DNA from: RGIG4103 sp045644605 | GTDB lineage: Bacteria > Bacillota > Clostridia > RUG12999 | Direction: 5' to 3' | Assembly: GCA_045644605.1 (NCBI GenBank) | Contig: JAZRHB010000077.1 | Location: 1 to 15,127 of the forward strand | Length of the DNA: 15,127 bases | In this document: in pieces, positions 6,505 to 14,465 of the stretch | Layout of the letters: the number at the start of each line of letters is the position of its first letter | Position numbering within the stretch: the stretch's first letter is position 1 | Position numbers and translations under genes: made by a program | The notes under the pieces: model-generated | Databases searched by the model: none | Told to the model about the DNA's origin: nothing | Seen by the model: the letters and a program-made list of their open reading frames with translations, nothing else

Positions 6505-9500
6505 TTATTTGAAGTATTTTACGCCCGATTCAAATATAGGCTGATTTTTGTTACCAGGAACGTTTTTGTAAAGGCTGTCGCCAGTTCTTTCACTGTGTCC
6601 CATTTTACCAAATACACGTCCGTCGGCGCTGAATATACCTTCAACCGCATGAACAGAGCCGTTCGGGTTATATTTAATATCATATGTCGGGTTGCCGGCA
6701 TCATCAACGTATCTTGTAGCAATCTGACCATTTGCGGCAAGTTTCTGATAAAGCTCTTCACTACATACAAACTTACCTTCACCGTGAGAAATTGCAATTC
6801 TGTGAATATCGCCCACTTCGCAGCAGCTCATCCACGGAGATTTTACGGATGCAACTTTTGTATTTACAAGACAGGATGCGTGACGACCGATATTGTTATA
6901 AGTAAGTGTCGGGCATTCGTCTGTAAGGTCGGTGATTTCGCCGTACGGTACAAGACCAAGCTTGATAAGTGCCTGGAAACCGTTACAGATACCGAGCATA
7001 AGACCGTCACGGTGTTTGAGAAGTTCATTAACCGCATCTTTAATATACGGATTTCTGAACGCTGCGGCAATAAATTTACCTGAACCGTCGGGTTCGTCAC
7101 CGCCGGAGAATCCGCCCGGAAGCATTACTATCTGTGATTTTGAAATTTCTTCTGCAATATGTTTAAGTGAATATTCGATATCCGCACCTGAAAGGTTTTT
7201 AACAACAAATATTTCAGCGGTTGCGCCTGCTTTTTCAAATGCTTTTGCGCTGTCATATTCGCAATTTGTTCCCGGGAATACCGGAATGAACACACGCGGT
7301 CTTGCGATACCGTGCGGATTTATTGAAACTCTGATGTCGCAGGTTGTATCGTCGCATACCGGTTTTTCCATAGCAGTATCTGTCGGGAACACTTTTTCAA
7401 GCGGTGCTACCCAGCGAGCGATAAGTTCGTCAATATCGTATTCTTTTTCAAGCACGATTTTGTTGTCGCCGGTTGTAGAGCCGAGAACCGTAAACTCAAC
7501 ATCGCCGTCAACTTCAAGAATGAAACTACCATATGCCGGAGCATACAAATCTTCAGTAAATGCGTCGTCAAGCTTGAATCCGATTTTGTTACCAAACGCC
7601 ATTTTTGCAATTGCCGGAGCAATTCCGCCTGCGCCAACCGTCATAGCCGCAAGCACTTTATTATTGTTAATAAGGCTTGCAATAATATCGTAGTTTTTCT
7701 TGAGGTCGTCAAAATCTATTGTATAGTCGTCGTTAACTTTTGTTTTGATATATACAACCTTGCTATCCTGTTTTTTGAATTCGTTGGATACAACCTTTCC
7801 TGCGTTAACTGTTGTTACCGCAAAAGCCGCAAGTGTAGGTGGTACATCAATATCTTTAAATGTACCGGACATACTGTCTTTACCGCCGATTGCCGCAATA
7901 CCGAGCTGCATCTGTGATTCATATGCACCAAGGAGAGCCGCAAGAGGTTTGCCCCAACGGGTCGGGTTGTCGCCAAGACGTTCAAAATATTCCTGAAGTG
8001 TAAGGTACGAATCCTGATACTTACCGCCGGCAGCAACAATTTTGCTTACTGCGTGTACTATTGAATACATACTTCCGTGATATGGGCTCCAGGTTGCAAG
8101 CTCGGGGTCAAGACCATATGCCATAAGTGATGCTGTTGTGGTGTTTCCGCCGAGAACCGGAAGTTTTGCCGCCATAGCATCTGCCGGAGTAAGCTGATGC
8201 TTACCGCCAAACGGCATAAGTACGCTGCCCGCACCGATTGTGGAGTCAAACATTTCGATAAGTCCTTTTTTGCAGCACTGATTAAGGTCTTCAAGTGCGT
8301 CAAAAAGGTCTGTGTGTTTTTTATATTCATATTTTCCGTTTACGCCGGAAACTGCAACTTTTGTGTTTTTCGGTGCGCCGTTAGATGACAAGAATTCTCT
8401 TGAAACGTTAACAATGTTGTTACCTCTCCAAACCATTACAAGACGCGGGTCCTCGGTAACCCTTGCAACGATTGTGGCTTCAAGGTTTTCTTTTGCCGCT
8501 TCGGCAATGAACGCATTTGCGTGTCTTTCTTCAACAACAACTGACATTCTTTCCTGAGATTCAGAAATTGCAAGTTCAGTTCCGTCAAGACCTTCGTATT
8601 TTTTCGGAACGCTGTCAAGATTTATATAAAGACCATCGGCAAGCTCGCCGATTGCAACGGATACACCACCGGCACCAAAGTCGTTACATCTTTTAATCAT
8701 AAGTGTAACATCCTGGTTTCTGAACAGTCTCTGGATTTTTCTTTCAATAGGCGGATTACCCTTCTGCACTTCCGCACCGCAGGTTTCAAGAGATTCTTCC
8801 GTATGAGCTTTTGAAGAACCTGTTGCACCACCGCAGCCGTCACGGCCTGTTTTACCGCCGAGGAGGATTACAAGGTCGCCGTCTGCCGGAACTTCACGGC
8901 GAACTGCACTTTTCGGGCATGCGCCGATTACCGCACCGATTTCAAGACGCTTTGCAACATAACCTTCGTTATAAACCTCGTCTACAAGACCTGTTGCAAG
9001 ACCAATCTGGTTGCCGTATGAGCTGTAACCCGATGCCGCACCTGTCGTAATTTTTCTCTGTGAAAGCTTGCCCGGGATTGTGTCCGCAAATGCACGTCTC
9101 GGGTCAGCGCTTCCTGTTACGCGCATTGCCTGATATACATAGGATCTTCCTGACAATGGGTCACGGATTGCGCCGCCAAGACAGGTTGCCGCACCGCCGA
9201 ACGGTTCAATTTCAGTAGGATGGTTATGTGTTTCATTTTTGAACATAACAAGCCACGGTTCTGTTTTTCCGTCGATATCAGCATCAACCACGATACTGCA
9301 GGCGTTTATTTCTTCGCTTTCGTCAAGATTTTTAAGCGCGCCCTGTTTTTTAAGCTTTTTCATTGCAAGAGTTGCAACGTCCATAAGGCAAATATCTTTA
9401 TGTCTTTCGCCGTAAACGAATTTTCTTGAATCAAGGTAGCTGTTCCAGGACCCCTCAATTTTATCCGATGCCGTTCCCGCACCAAATTCAACCGAGTCAA

Positions 9501-10197
9501 GCACTGTGCCGAAGGTTGTGTGACGGCAATGGTCGGACCAGTATGTATCAATCATACGGATTTCTGTAAGTGTTGGGTTTCTTTTTTCTTCGGTTTTAAA
9601 ATATTCTCTGCAGAACTTGATGTCCGCTTCGTCCATTGCAAGACCGTATTCTTTAATCAAGGAAACAAGCTCGTCCTCTGTGCAGGTAATAAAATTATCA
9701 ATTGTTTTAACATCTTCGGGATAATCAATTTTATCGTCAAGTGTTTCGGGTTTTTCAAGTGCCGCCTGACGTGCTTCAACAGGGTTAATCATATATCCTT
9801 TGATTTTGTCAAATGCTTCGTCCGAAATATTTCCTTCAAGCACAAAAACCTTTGCACTTTTAACCTTCGGTCTGTCGCCGCAGGTTAAAATCTGGATACA
9901 CTGCATTGCAGAATCGGCGCGCTGGTCGTACTGACCGGGCAAAAATTCAATTGCAAAAACCCTGCCGTCTACTTTAGGCATATTTTCGTGGTAACAATCG
10001 TCAACCGGCGGTTCGGAAAATACAATATTTGCAGCCTGTGCATACTGCTCGTCCGAAAGACCTGAAACGTCATATCTGCAGAACAGACGAACGCCGTCAA
10101 GCCCCTGTATTCCAAGGTTATTTGTAATGTCGGCAAAAACCTTTTTTGCCTCTACTTCATATCCTTTTTTCTTTTCAACAAAAATTCTTCTGATCAT
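6505..10197 (-). CDS. purL: Phosphoribosylformylglycinamidine synthase, single-chain form
   Basis: 1230-residue enzyme making FGAM from FGAR, glutamine and ATP in purine synthesis. An N-terminal PurS-like domain (about 1-160) is followed by a linker with TYWSDHCRHTTF (about 220-231), two AIRS-type synthetase halves beginning with NETHNHPTEIEPFGG, and a PurQ-type glutaminase from about residue 970. The glutaminase has PGGFSGGDEPDGSGK, the nucleophile in GICNGFQ (C1071), and the His/Glu pair in GHSER (H1201, E1203). This fused clade is usual in Clostridia and streptococci, in contrast to the separate PurS/PurQ/PurL of Bacillus. AAGGAG stands seven bases before ATG 10197. It leads the operon with lysA and no other pur gene is in the window. 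Confidence 0.97.
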   Translation of the reverse strand: MIRRIFVEKKKGYEVEAKKVFADITNNLGIQGLDGVRLFCRYDVSGLSDEQYAQAANIVFSEPPVDDCYHENMPKVDGRVFAIEFLPGQYDQRADSAMQCIQILTCGDRPKVKSAKVFVLEGNISDEAFDKIKGYMINPVEARQAALEKPETLDDKIDYPEDVKTIDNFITCTEDELVSLIKEYGLAMDEADIKFCREYFKTEEKRNPTLTEIRMIDTYWSDHCRHTTFGTVLDSVEFGAGTASDKIEGSWNSYLDSRKFVYGERHKDICLMDVATLAMKKLKKQGALKNLDESEEINACSIVVDADIDGKTEPWLVMFKNETHNHPTEIEPFGGAATCLGGAIRDPLSGRSYVYQAMRVTGSADPRRAFADTIPGKLSQRKITTGAASGYSSYGNQIGLATGLVDEVYNEGYVAKRLEIGAVIGACPKSAVRREVPADGDLVILLGGKTGRDGCGGATGSSKAHTEESLETCGAEVQKGNPPIERKIQRLFRNQDVTLMIKRCNDFGAGGVSVAIGELADGLYINLDSVPKKYEGLDGTELAISESQERMSVVVEERHANAFIAEAAKENLEATIVARVTEDPRLVMVWRGNNIVNVSREFLSSNGAPKNTKVAVSGVNGKYEYKKHTDLFDALEDLNQCCKKGLIEMFDSTIGAGSVLMPFGGKHQLTPADAMAAKLPVLGGNTTTASLMAYGLDPELATWSPYHGSMYSIVHAVSKIVAAGGKYQDSYLTLQEYFERLGDNPTRWGKPLAALLGAYESQMQLGIAAIGGKDSMSGTFKDIDVPPTLAAFAVTTVNAGKVVSNEFKKQDSKVVYIKTKVNDDYTIDFDDLKKNYDIIASLINNNKVLAAMTVGAGGIAPAIAKMAFGNKIGFKLDDAFTEDLYAPAYGSFILEVDGDVEFTVLGSTTGDNKIVLEKEYDIDELIARWVAPLEKVFPTDTAMEKPVCDDTTCDIRVSINPHGIARPRVFIPVFPGTNCEYDSAKAFEKAGATAEIFVVKNLSGADIEYSLKHIAEEISKSQIVMLPGGFSGGDEPDGSGKFIAAAFRNPYIKDAVNELLKHRDGLMLGICNGFQALIKLGLVPYGEITDLTDECPTLTYNNIGRHASCLVNTKVASVKSPWMSCCEVGDIHRIAISHGEGKFVCSEELYQKLAANGQIATRYVDDAGNPTYDIKYNPNGSVHAVEGIFSADGRVFGKMGHSERTGDSLYKNVPGNKNQPIFESGVKYFK

Positions 10198-10214
10198 GTC
10201 AAAACTCCTTTTGC

Positions 10215-10226
10215 ATAGTTCGTTTT
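10215..10226 (-). promoter_or_regulatory. PurBox-like sequence in the purL leader
   Basis: On the minus strand AAAACGAACTAT resembles the PurR operator core of Firmicutes (A-rich, CGAAC, AT-rich). It lies between the purL promoter and its ribosome binding site. Only one copy is evident, whereas Bacillus-type control uses a facing pair, so this is a weak candidate. Confidence 0.25.
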
Positions 10227-10262
10227 ATAAAAGGCATAAAAACCCATAATATCCTATTTAAT

Positions 10263-10291
10263 ATTGTATCAGTATTTAAGTAAAATGTAAA
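10263..10291 (-). promoter_or_regulatory. Promoter of the purL-lysA operon
   Basis: On the minus strand TTTACA (10286-10291) and TACAAT (10263-10268) are exactly 17 bases apart. The start would fall near 10256, leaving a leader of roughly 60 bases. That is too short for a purine riboswitch, and no riboswitch core is visible in it. Confidence 0.65.
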
Positions 10292-10409
10292 TAGATATTT
10301 TATATAAAATTTTAACATTTACGCATTTTTTCGTTGTAATTGATATATATTTTTATACTCTTCTTTTCTCAAGAGCAATATTGTATTATAAAAAAGCAAT
10401 ATTTTATAC

Positions 10410-10439
10410 TTTACAACCACTGTATGAGTGGTGTATAAT
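10410..10439 (+). promoter_or_regulatory. Promoter with internal dyad, upstream of the oxidoreductase gene
   Basis: TTTACA (10410-10415) or TTACAA (10411-10416) precedes a perfect TATAAT (10434-10439) by 18 or 17 bases. The spacer is filled by a perfect dyad, ACCACT-GTATG-AGTGGT (10416-10432), which is where a repressor or MerR-type activator could bind. The start would be near 10446, with GGGAG as binding site before ATG 10474. Confidence 0.65.
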
Positions 10440-10473
10440 GGGGGTAACAAAATATTTTCGGGAGATCATTATT

Positions 10474-11550
10474 ATGGCTGAAAAAATCAAACTTGGTATC
10501 ATTGGTACAGGCGGAATATCCGGATCTCATATGGCATCATACGCAAAAAATCCAAATGTTGAATTATATGCTTTTTGTGATATTAACGAAGACGCTCTTT
10601 ATGCAAAAGCTGACCAGTACGGCGTTACAAGACGCTATACAGATTATAATGAAATGCTTAAGCTCTCCGAGCTTGATGCGGTTGATATCTGTGCATGGAA
10701 CAGCGTTCACGCACCTGCCGCAATTGCCGCTCTTAATGCAGGAAAACACGTTTTCTGCGAAAAGCCGATGGCATCCAACCTTGCAGATGCTTATAAAATG
10801 AAGGAAGCCGCTGATAAAGCCGGCAAACTCCTTATGATTGGGTTTGTACGAAGATATGCTAACGACTGCAAGATCCTTAAAGATTTTATTGATGCAGATT
10901 CTCTTGGCGAAATCTACTATACAAAGGCTAACTATTTAAGAAGAAAAGGTAACCCTGGAAGATGGTTTGGTAATAAAGCTATTTCCGGCGGCGGTCCGCT
11001 TATTGACCTTGGCGTACACGTTATTGACCTTGTAAGATACCTTATGGGCAATCCGAAACCTGTTTCCGTTTACGGCGCAACATATCAGAAACTGTTTGAC
11101 CGCAAAAACGTTAAAGGCGTTAAAGCTTTTGAAACAATGGGTTATGTTTCCCAGGGAAGCAAGGACGATATTTGTGACGTTGAAGACCTTGCGGTTGCAA
11201 TGGTAAGATTTGATAACGGCGCTGTGCTTAATATTGAAACAAGTTTCAGCCTTAACATTAAAGAAGACAAAGGCGAAATTGAACTGTTTGGTACAAAAGG
11301 TGGCGTAAAACTCAACCCTGACGTTGAGCTTTATACTGAAATGAACAACTATATGGTTGACGTTGAAATGGGTCAGGGTACAATTCAGGGACTTACAGGC
11401 CTCTGGGACAATGAAATGGATCATTTCATCGACTGTGTTCAGAACGGCGTAAAATGTAAATCTCCTGCAGAAGATGGTATTGTAATTATGCAGATTCTTG
11501 ATGCTATTTACCGCAGCGCAGAAGTCGGACATGAAATCACAATTGACTGA
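10474..11550 (+). CDS. Gfo/Idh/MocA-family NAD(P)-dependent oxidoreductase
   Basis: 358-residue sugar or cyclitol dehydrogenase-type enzyme. Residues 5-120 form a Rossmann domain with GTGGIS (11-16), and CEKPMA carries the conserved EKP (96-98). The catalytic stretch is GGGPLIDLGVHVIDL, with D178 and H182, leading into the second alpha/beta domain. The substrate is not determined by these motifs; myo-inositol, sugar acids and related polyols are common in the family. The frame is open back to 10381, but that extension contains the promoter, and GGGAG precedes ATG 10474 at nine bases, so I use the shorter start. It lies divergent to purL and directly before a GNAT gene, whose start follows its TGA by one base. 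Confidence 0.92.
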   Translation: MAEKIKLGIIGTGGISGSHMASYAKNPNVELYAFCDINEDALYAKADQYGVTRRYTDYNEMLKLSELDAVDICAWNSVHAPAAIAALNAGKHVFCEKPMASNLADAYKMKEAADKAGKLLMIGFVRRYANDCKILKDFIDADSLGEIYYTKANYLRRKGNPGRWFGNKAISGGGPLIDLGVHVIDLVRYLMGNPKPVSVYGATYQKLFDRKNVKGVKAFETMGYVSQGSKDDICDVEDLAVAMVRFDNGAVLNIETSFSLNIKEDKGEIELFGTKGGVKLNPDVELYTEMNNYMVDVEMGQGTIQGLTGLWDNEMDHFIDCVQNGVKCKSPAEDGIVIMQILDAIYRSAEVGHEITID

Positions 11551-11551
11551 T

Positions 11552-12358
11552 ATGAGGCTTGCTAAATCTTCCGAAATGGAAGCTGTCAAACAGTTGTGGA
11601 GCGCAAGCTTTGGTGATACCGACCCATTTTTGTCGTGGTACTTTGATAATGTATCATTGCCTGAAAATACGGTGGTTTGCTTAGTTGACAACATGGTTGC
11701 CGCAAGCCTGCAGCTGATTGATTATGATGTCAGAATAAACGAAAATATTTATAAAACCTGTTATATTGCCGGAGTTTGTACGGATAAGGAGTTCCGGCAT
11801 AAAGGATATGGAACGGAAATTATGCGGTTTGCCGAAGAAGAGGCGGCACGTCGCGGAAAAGATTTTGTGTTTTTATGTCCCGCAATTGACGGGTTTTATG
11901 AGCCTATCGGTTATAAGTTATGGTTCTCCTGCTTTGAAAATACGGTTTTGCCGGATGAGGCGGCAAACCTAAATTTCCGAAAAGCAGGCGAGTCCGATAT
12001 TGATTGTATTATGCAAATTTATAATGATTTTGTAAAAACCAAAGCCGGATATGTACTTCGCACCCGAAGGGATGTTCTTCGTGCAATGCAGTATCACGCG
12101 CTTCTCGGTGGCGGATTTTATCTTACAGGCAGCGGATATTTCGCTTTTGAAAAAGATAAAAACTGTATCAGGATAAATGAGGTTATGTGCCCGATTGACG
12201 AAGTGCCACGATGTTTCGACTGCGAAAAAATCATTGTGAGATGTGGCGAAGATTTCGGTGGCAGCGAAAATAAACCTAAGTTTTTATACAAGGTTTGTTC
12301 CGATATGGACGAAAACGTTTTTAAAGAGAAGAGGCAGTATATAAATATATTGTATTAA
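11552..12358 (+). CDS. GNAT acetyltransferase, Eis-like
   Basis: 268 residues. The N-terminal half is a GNAT domain: VCTDKEFRHKGYGTEIM carries the acetyl-CoA loop R82-x-x-G85-x-G87, and LCPAIDGFYEPIGYK holds the family's Tyr-Gly-Tyr end. A second degenerate acetyltransferase-like region follows from about residue 138. This two-part layout resembles Eis-type N-acetyltransferases but lacks the sterol-carrier-like tail seen in the long form. It probably transfers acetyl from acetyl-CoA to an amine; substrate unknown. Start is uncertain: ATG 11552 fits the family N-terminus and sits one base after the previous stop, while in-frame ATG 11531 would overlap that gene. Neither has a strong binding site, suggesting translational coupling to the oxidoreductase. 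Confidence 0.82.
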   Translation: MRLAKSSEMEAVKQLWSASFGDTDPFLSWYFDNVSLPENTVVCLVDNMVAASLQLIDYDVRINENIYKTCYIAGVCTDKEFRHKGYGTEIMRFAEEEAARRGKDFVFLCPAIDGFYEPIGYKLWFSCFENTVLPDEAANLNFRKAGESDIDCIMQIYNDFVKTKAGYVLRTRRDVLRAMQYHALLGGGFYLTGSGYFAFEKDKNCIRINEVMCPIDEVPRCFDCEKIIVRCGEDFGGSENKPKFLYKVCSDMDENVFKEKRQYINILY

Positions 12359-12360
12359 GG

Positions 12361-12440
12361 CAATTCTATTCATGTTGCGTTAGCAGCAATTCATGGCAAA
12401 GCCAATTCACGACAACAAAGTTGTCAATTCATCATTCATT
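12361..12440. repeat. Run of mini-hairpins spaced by AATTCA(T/C)
   Basis: Short dyads alternate with an AATTCA-type spacer: TTGC...GCAA (from 12375), GGC-AAA-GCC (12395-12403), and GACAAC-AAA-GTTGTC (12411-12425), with CAATTC(A/T) repeated between them. The different stems with constant spacers look like an intergenic repeat array rather than one folded RNA. It lies between the GNAT stop and the terminator. No gene is present here. Confidence 0.55.
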
Positions 12441-12472
12441 AAAAAACGGATGCATCATCGCATCCGTTTTTT
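12441..12472. terminator. Bidirectional terminator between the GNAT gene and rex
   Basis: CGGATGC (12447-12453) pairs with GCATCCG (12460-12466) across a six-base loop, with six As before and six Ts after. It can end the plus-strand oxidoreductase-GNAT transcript. On the minus strand it can end the dehydrogenase-rex transcript, whose stop lies two bases to its right. Confidence 0.88.
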
Positions 12473-12473
12473 A

Positions 12474-13109
12474 TCATTTTTCAATTCTGCTTATTTTACA
12501 CGAAAGTGTCATAAGACTGTCAGACATATGCACGTTTTCAAGTGCTATCGTATCGGGAATTGAAAGCTCACAATGCGAGAAGTTCCATATCCCTTTTATA
12601 CCCGCCACAACAAGTCTGTCCGCAACGCCCTGCGCCTGCAGTTTCGGAATTGTTACCGCGCACACATCTATTTTATTTCCTTTAACATACTCTTCAAGAA
12701 ATGACGCATCCTGAACGATAAATCCGTTAACCTCAGCACCTATTACTTTCGGATTATTATCAAAAAGAGCCATCAGTTTAAATCCGCGTTTTTCGAATTT
12801 ATCATATCCCGCAAGCGCTCTGCCAAGGTTACCGACACCAACAATTACAATTGTTCTGCCGCCGTCAATACCCATTATTTTCGCAATTTCGCTATACAGA
12901 TTTTCTACGCTGTAACCAAACCCCTGCTGACCAAACCCACCAAAACAGTTAAGGTCCTGTCTTATCTGCGATGCAGTTACTTTCATTCTTTCACTGAGCT
13001 CTTTGGAAGAAATTCTTGTTATTCCCTCCGCCATCAGCTCACCCAGATATCTGTAGTACCGCGGAAGTCTTCGTATTACCGCAGGGGAAACTATTTTTTC
13101 ATCGGGCAT
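12474..13109 (-). CDS. rex: Redox-sensing transcriptional repressor Rex
   Basis: 211-residue repressor that releases DNA when the NADH/NAD+ ratio rises, controlling fermentation genes in Gram-positive bacteria. Residues 1-80 are the winged helix, including SPAVIRRLPRYYRYL and a recognition region SQIRQDLNCFG. The Rossmann domain starts with VGVGNLGRAL (90-99) and FDNNP (D117) binds the NAD ribose. The C-terminal helix that swaps between subunits is present. ATG 13109 is chosen because AAGGAGG lies eight bases upstream; the frame continues back to 13166 but that part overlaps the upstream gene. The upstream stop TAA is fused to this binding site (TAAGGAGG), so rex is co-transcribed with the dehydrogenase. 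Confidence 0.96.
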   Translation of the reverse strand: MPDEKIVSPAVIRRLPRYYRYLGELMAEGITRISSKELSERMKVTASQIRQDLNCFGGFGQQGFGYSVENLYSEIAKIMGIDGGRTIVIVGVGNLGRALAGYDKFEKRGFKLMALFDNNPKVIGAEVNGFIVQDASFLEEYVKGNKIDVCAVTIPKLQAQGVADRLVVAGIKGIWNFSHCELSIPDTIALENVHMSDSLMTLSCKISRIEK

Positions 13110-13122
13110 AAAGTTGCCCTCC

Positions 13123-14283
13123 TTACATATTTTTGATTGTTTCAAGCACAAAGTCACCGAATTCACGGCTTGTTGCGCCGTCTGCTCTACCTGTGATTAC
13201 AACTTTTTTATTTTCAAACATACAATAGTCAAGTGCTTTTTCAAGTTTGCCGGCAAGCCCTACTTCTCCGATATGTTCAAGAAGCATTACGCACGCACGG
13301 AGCATACTGCACGGGTCAGCATACTGTGCACGACCTTCTTTTACCATACGTGGAGCTGAGCCGTGGATTGCTTCAAACATTGCATATCTTTTACCAAGGT
13401 TTGAGCTTCCCGCTGTACCTACGCCGCCCTGGAATTCAGCAGCTTCGTCTGTAAGAATATCGCCGTAGAGATTCGGAAGAACAAGAACTTTAAAGTCTTT
13501 TCTTCTTTTTTCGTCTACGAGTTTTGCTGTCATAATATCAATATACCAGTCATCAAATTCGATTTCCGGATAATCTTTTGCAACTTCCTGACAAATGTTG
13601 AGGAATTTACCGTCTGTTGTTTTTACAACGTTAGCTTTTGTAACGGCTGTTACCTTGCCTTTACCTGTTTTTCTTGCATAATCAAAAGCTGCTTTTGCAA
13701 TTCTGTAGCTACCTTCTGTTGTTGTTACGCAAAAATCAAATGCAACTTCGTCTGTAATATGGATACCGTTTGAACCAAGTGCGTAGCTTCCTTCGGAATT
13801 TTCACGGAAGAATGTCCAGTCAATTCCCTGTTCAGGTACTTTTACCGGACGGATATTTGCAAAAAGGTCAAGCTCTTTTCTCATTGCAACGTTTGCACTT
13901 TCAATGTTCGGCCATTCATCCCCTGCACGAGGTGTTGTTGTAGGTCCTTTAAGGATAACGTGACATTCTTTAAGCTCTGCAAGCACGTCGTCCGGAATGG
14001 CTTTCATTACTTTTGCACGGTTTTCAATTGTAAGACCATCTATATTTCTGAATTCAATTTTACCTGCATTTACTTTATCTTCAAGAAGATATTTGAGAAT
14101 TCTTGCAGATTCTTCTGTAATTGCCGGACCGATTCCGTCACCGCCGACAATACCAATTATAATTTTATCAAGTTTAGAATAATCAATAAAATCTTTTTCT
14201 GCTTTGATTTTTTCGTTTCTTTCAAGCTGTTTTTCAAGAAGTAATCCGAATTTTTCTTTTGCTTCCTGTATTTTTGCGTTCAT
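13123..14283 (-). CDS. Isocitrate/isopropylmalate-type NAD(P) dehydrogenase
   Basis: 386 residues of the beta-decarboxylating dehydrogenase family, which oxidise a 2-hydroxy acid and remove CO2. Core motifs: GGDGIGP (47-53), S129-x-N131-x-x-x-R135 in the substrate loop, R145, FRENSEGSY (R160, Y167), K216 in TKANVVK, metal aspartates D249, D275 and D279, and IHGSAP (H307). The S-x-N pair in the loop favours isocitrate over isopropylmalate. R312 follows HGSAP where NAD enzymes usually have Asp and NADP enzymes Lys, so cofactor choice is open; pairing with rex suggests NAD. About 40 N-terminal residues form a charged helix before the fold. AAGGAAG precedes ATG 14283. First gene of the operon with rex. 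Confidence 0.88.
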   Translation of the reverse strand: MNAKIQEAKEKFGLLLEKQLERNEKIKAEKDFIDYSKLDKIIIGIVGGDGIGPAITEESARILKYLLEDKVNAGKIEFRNIDGLTIENRAKVMKAIPDDVLAELKECHVILKGPTTTPRAGDEWPNIESANVAMRKELDLFANIRPVKVPEQGIDWTFFRENSEGSYALGSNGIHITDEVAFDFCVTTTEGSYRIAKAAFDYARKTGKGKVTAVTKANVVKTTDGKFLNICQEVAKDYPEIEFDDWYIDIMTAKLVDEKRRKDFKVLVLPNLYGDILTDEAAEFQGGVGTAGSSNLGKRYAMFEAIHGSAPRMVKEGRAQYADPCSMLRACVMLLEHIGEVGLAGKLEKALDYCMFENKKVVITGRADGATSREFGDFVLETIKNM

Positions 14284-14312
14284 AATGCATCTTCCTTTCC
14301 GTTTAATATAAT

Positions 14313-14341
14313 ATTGTATACATTTTTTGTTAAATTGTCAA
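14313..14341 (-). promoter_or_regulatory. Promoter of the dehydrogenase-rex operon
   Basis: On the minus strand a consensus TTGACA (14336-14341), a 17-base spacer, and TACAAT (14313-14318). The start would be near 14306, about 23 bases from ATG 14283. A TTGTTAA half-site of Rex type overlaps the -35 and spacer. Confidence 0.75.
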
Positions 14342-14344
14342 TAG
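14327..14344. promoter_or_regulatory. Candidate Rex operator (one good half-site)
   Basis: On the plus strand TTGTTAA (14327-14333) matches the clostridial Rex half-site exactly. The partner half four bases later, TCAATAG, matches the expected TTAACAA at only four of seven positions. It sits on the -35 of the operon that contains rex, which suits autoregulation, but AT-rich DNA makes half-sites common. Confidence 0.25.
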
Positions 14345-14405
14345 ATTTTATGAACTTTTATATAAGATGTATAAATAAAGATTTGGTAAATTTTTTATTT
14401 TCTAC

Positions 14406-14434
14406 TTGTATTTAGGCAAAAAAAGTGATACAAT
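14406..14434 (+). promoter_or_regulatory. Promoter of the decarboxylase operon (extended -10)
   Basis: TTGTAT (14406-14411), 17 bases, then TACAAT (14429-14434) preceded by TGA, an extended -10 arrangement that can offset the weak -35. The start would be near 14441, just before the GGAGG at 14448-14452. Confidence 0.5.
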
Positions 14435-14465
14435 TATGATATATAATGGAGGTGTTTTTGGATTT

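Noticed and set aside
6932..7693. 253-codon plus-strand frame opposite purL
   Set aside because: Antisense shadow of a well-conserved gene; low-complexity Ser/Pro content and no binding site.
10198..10262. Purine riboswitch before purL
   Set aside because: The leader is only about 60 bases and lacks the paired stems and conserved loops of the aptamer.
10381..10473. N-terminal extension of the oxidoreductase to ATG 10381
   Set aside because: It contains the promoter boxes and dyad; the Rossmann fold begins properly at ATG 10474.
10936..11694. 252-codon minus-strand frame opposite the oxidoreductase and GNAT genes
   Set aside because: Antisense shadow spanning two genes with clear family motifs; no binding site or domain.
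13110..13166. Longer Rex starting at 13166
   Set aside because: It would overlap the dehydrogenase end, and the strong AAGGAGG is placed for ATG 13109.
14442..14447. TATAAT as the -10 of the oadG promoter
   Set aside because: It directly abuts GGAGG, so transcription would start beyond the binding site; TACAAT at 14429-14434 fits better.
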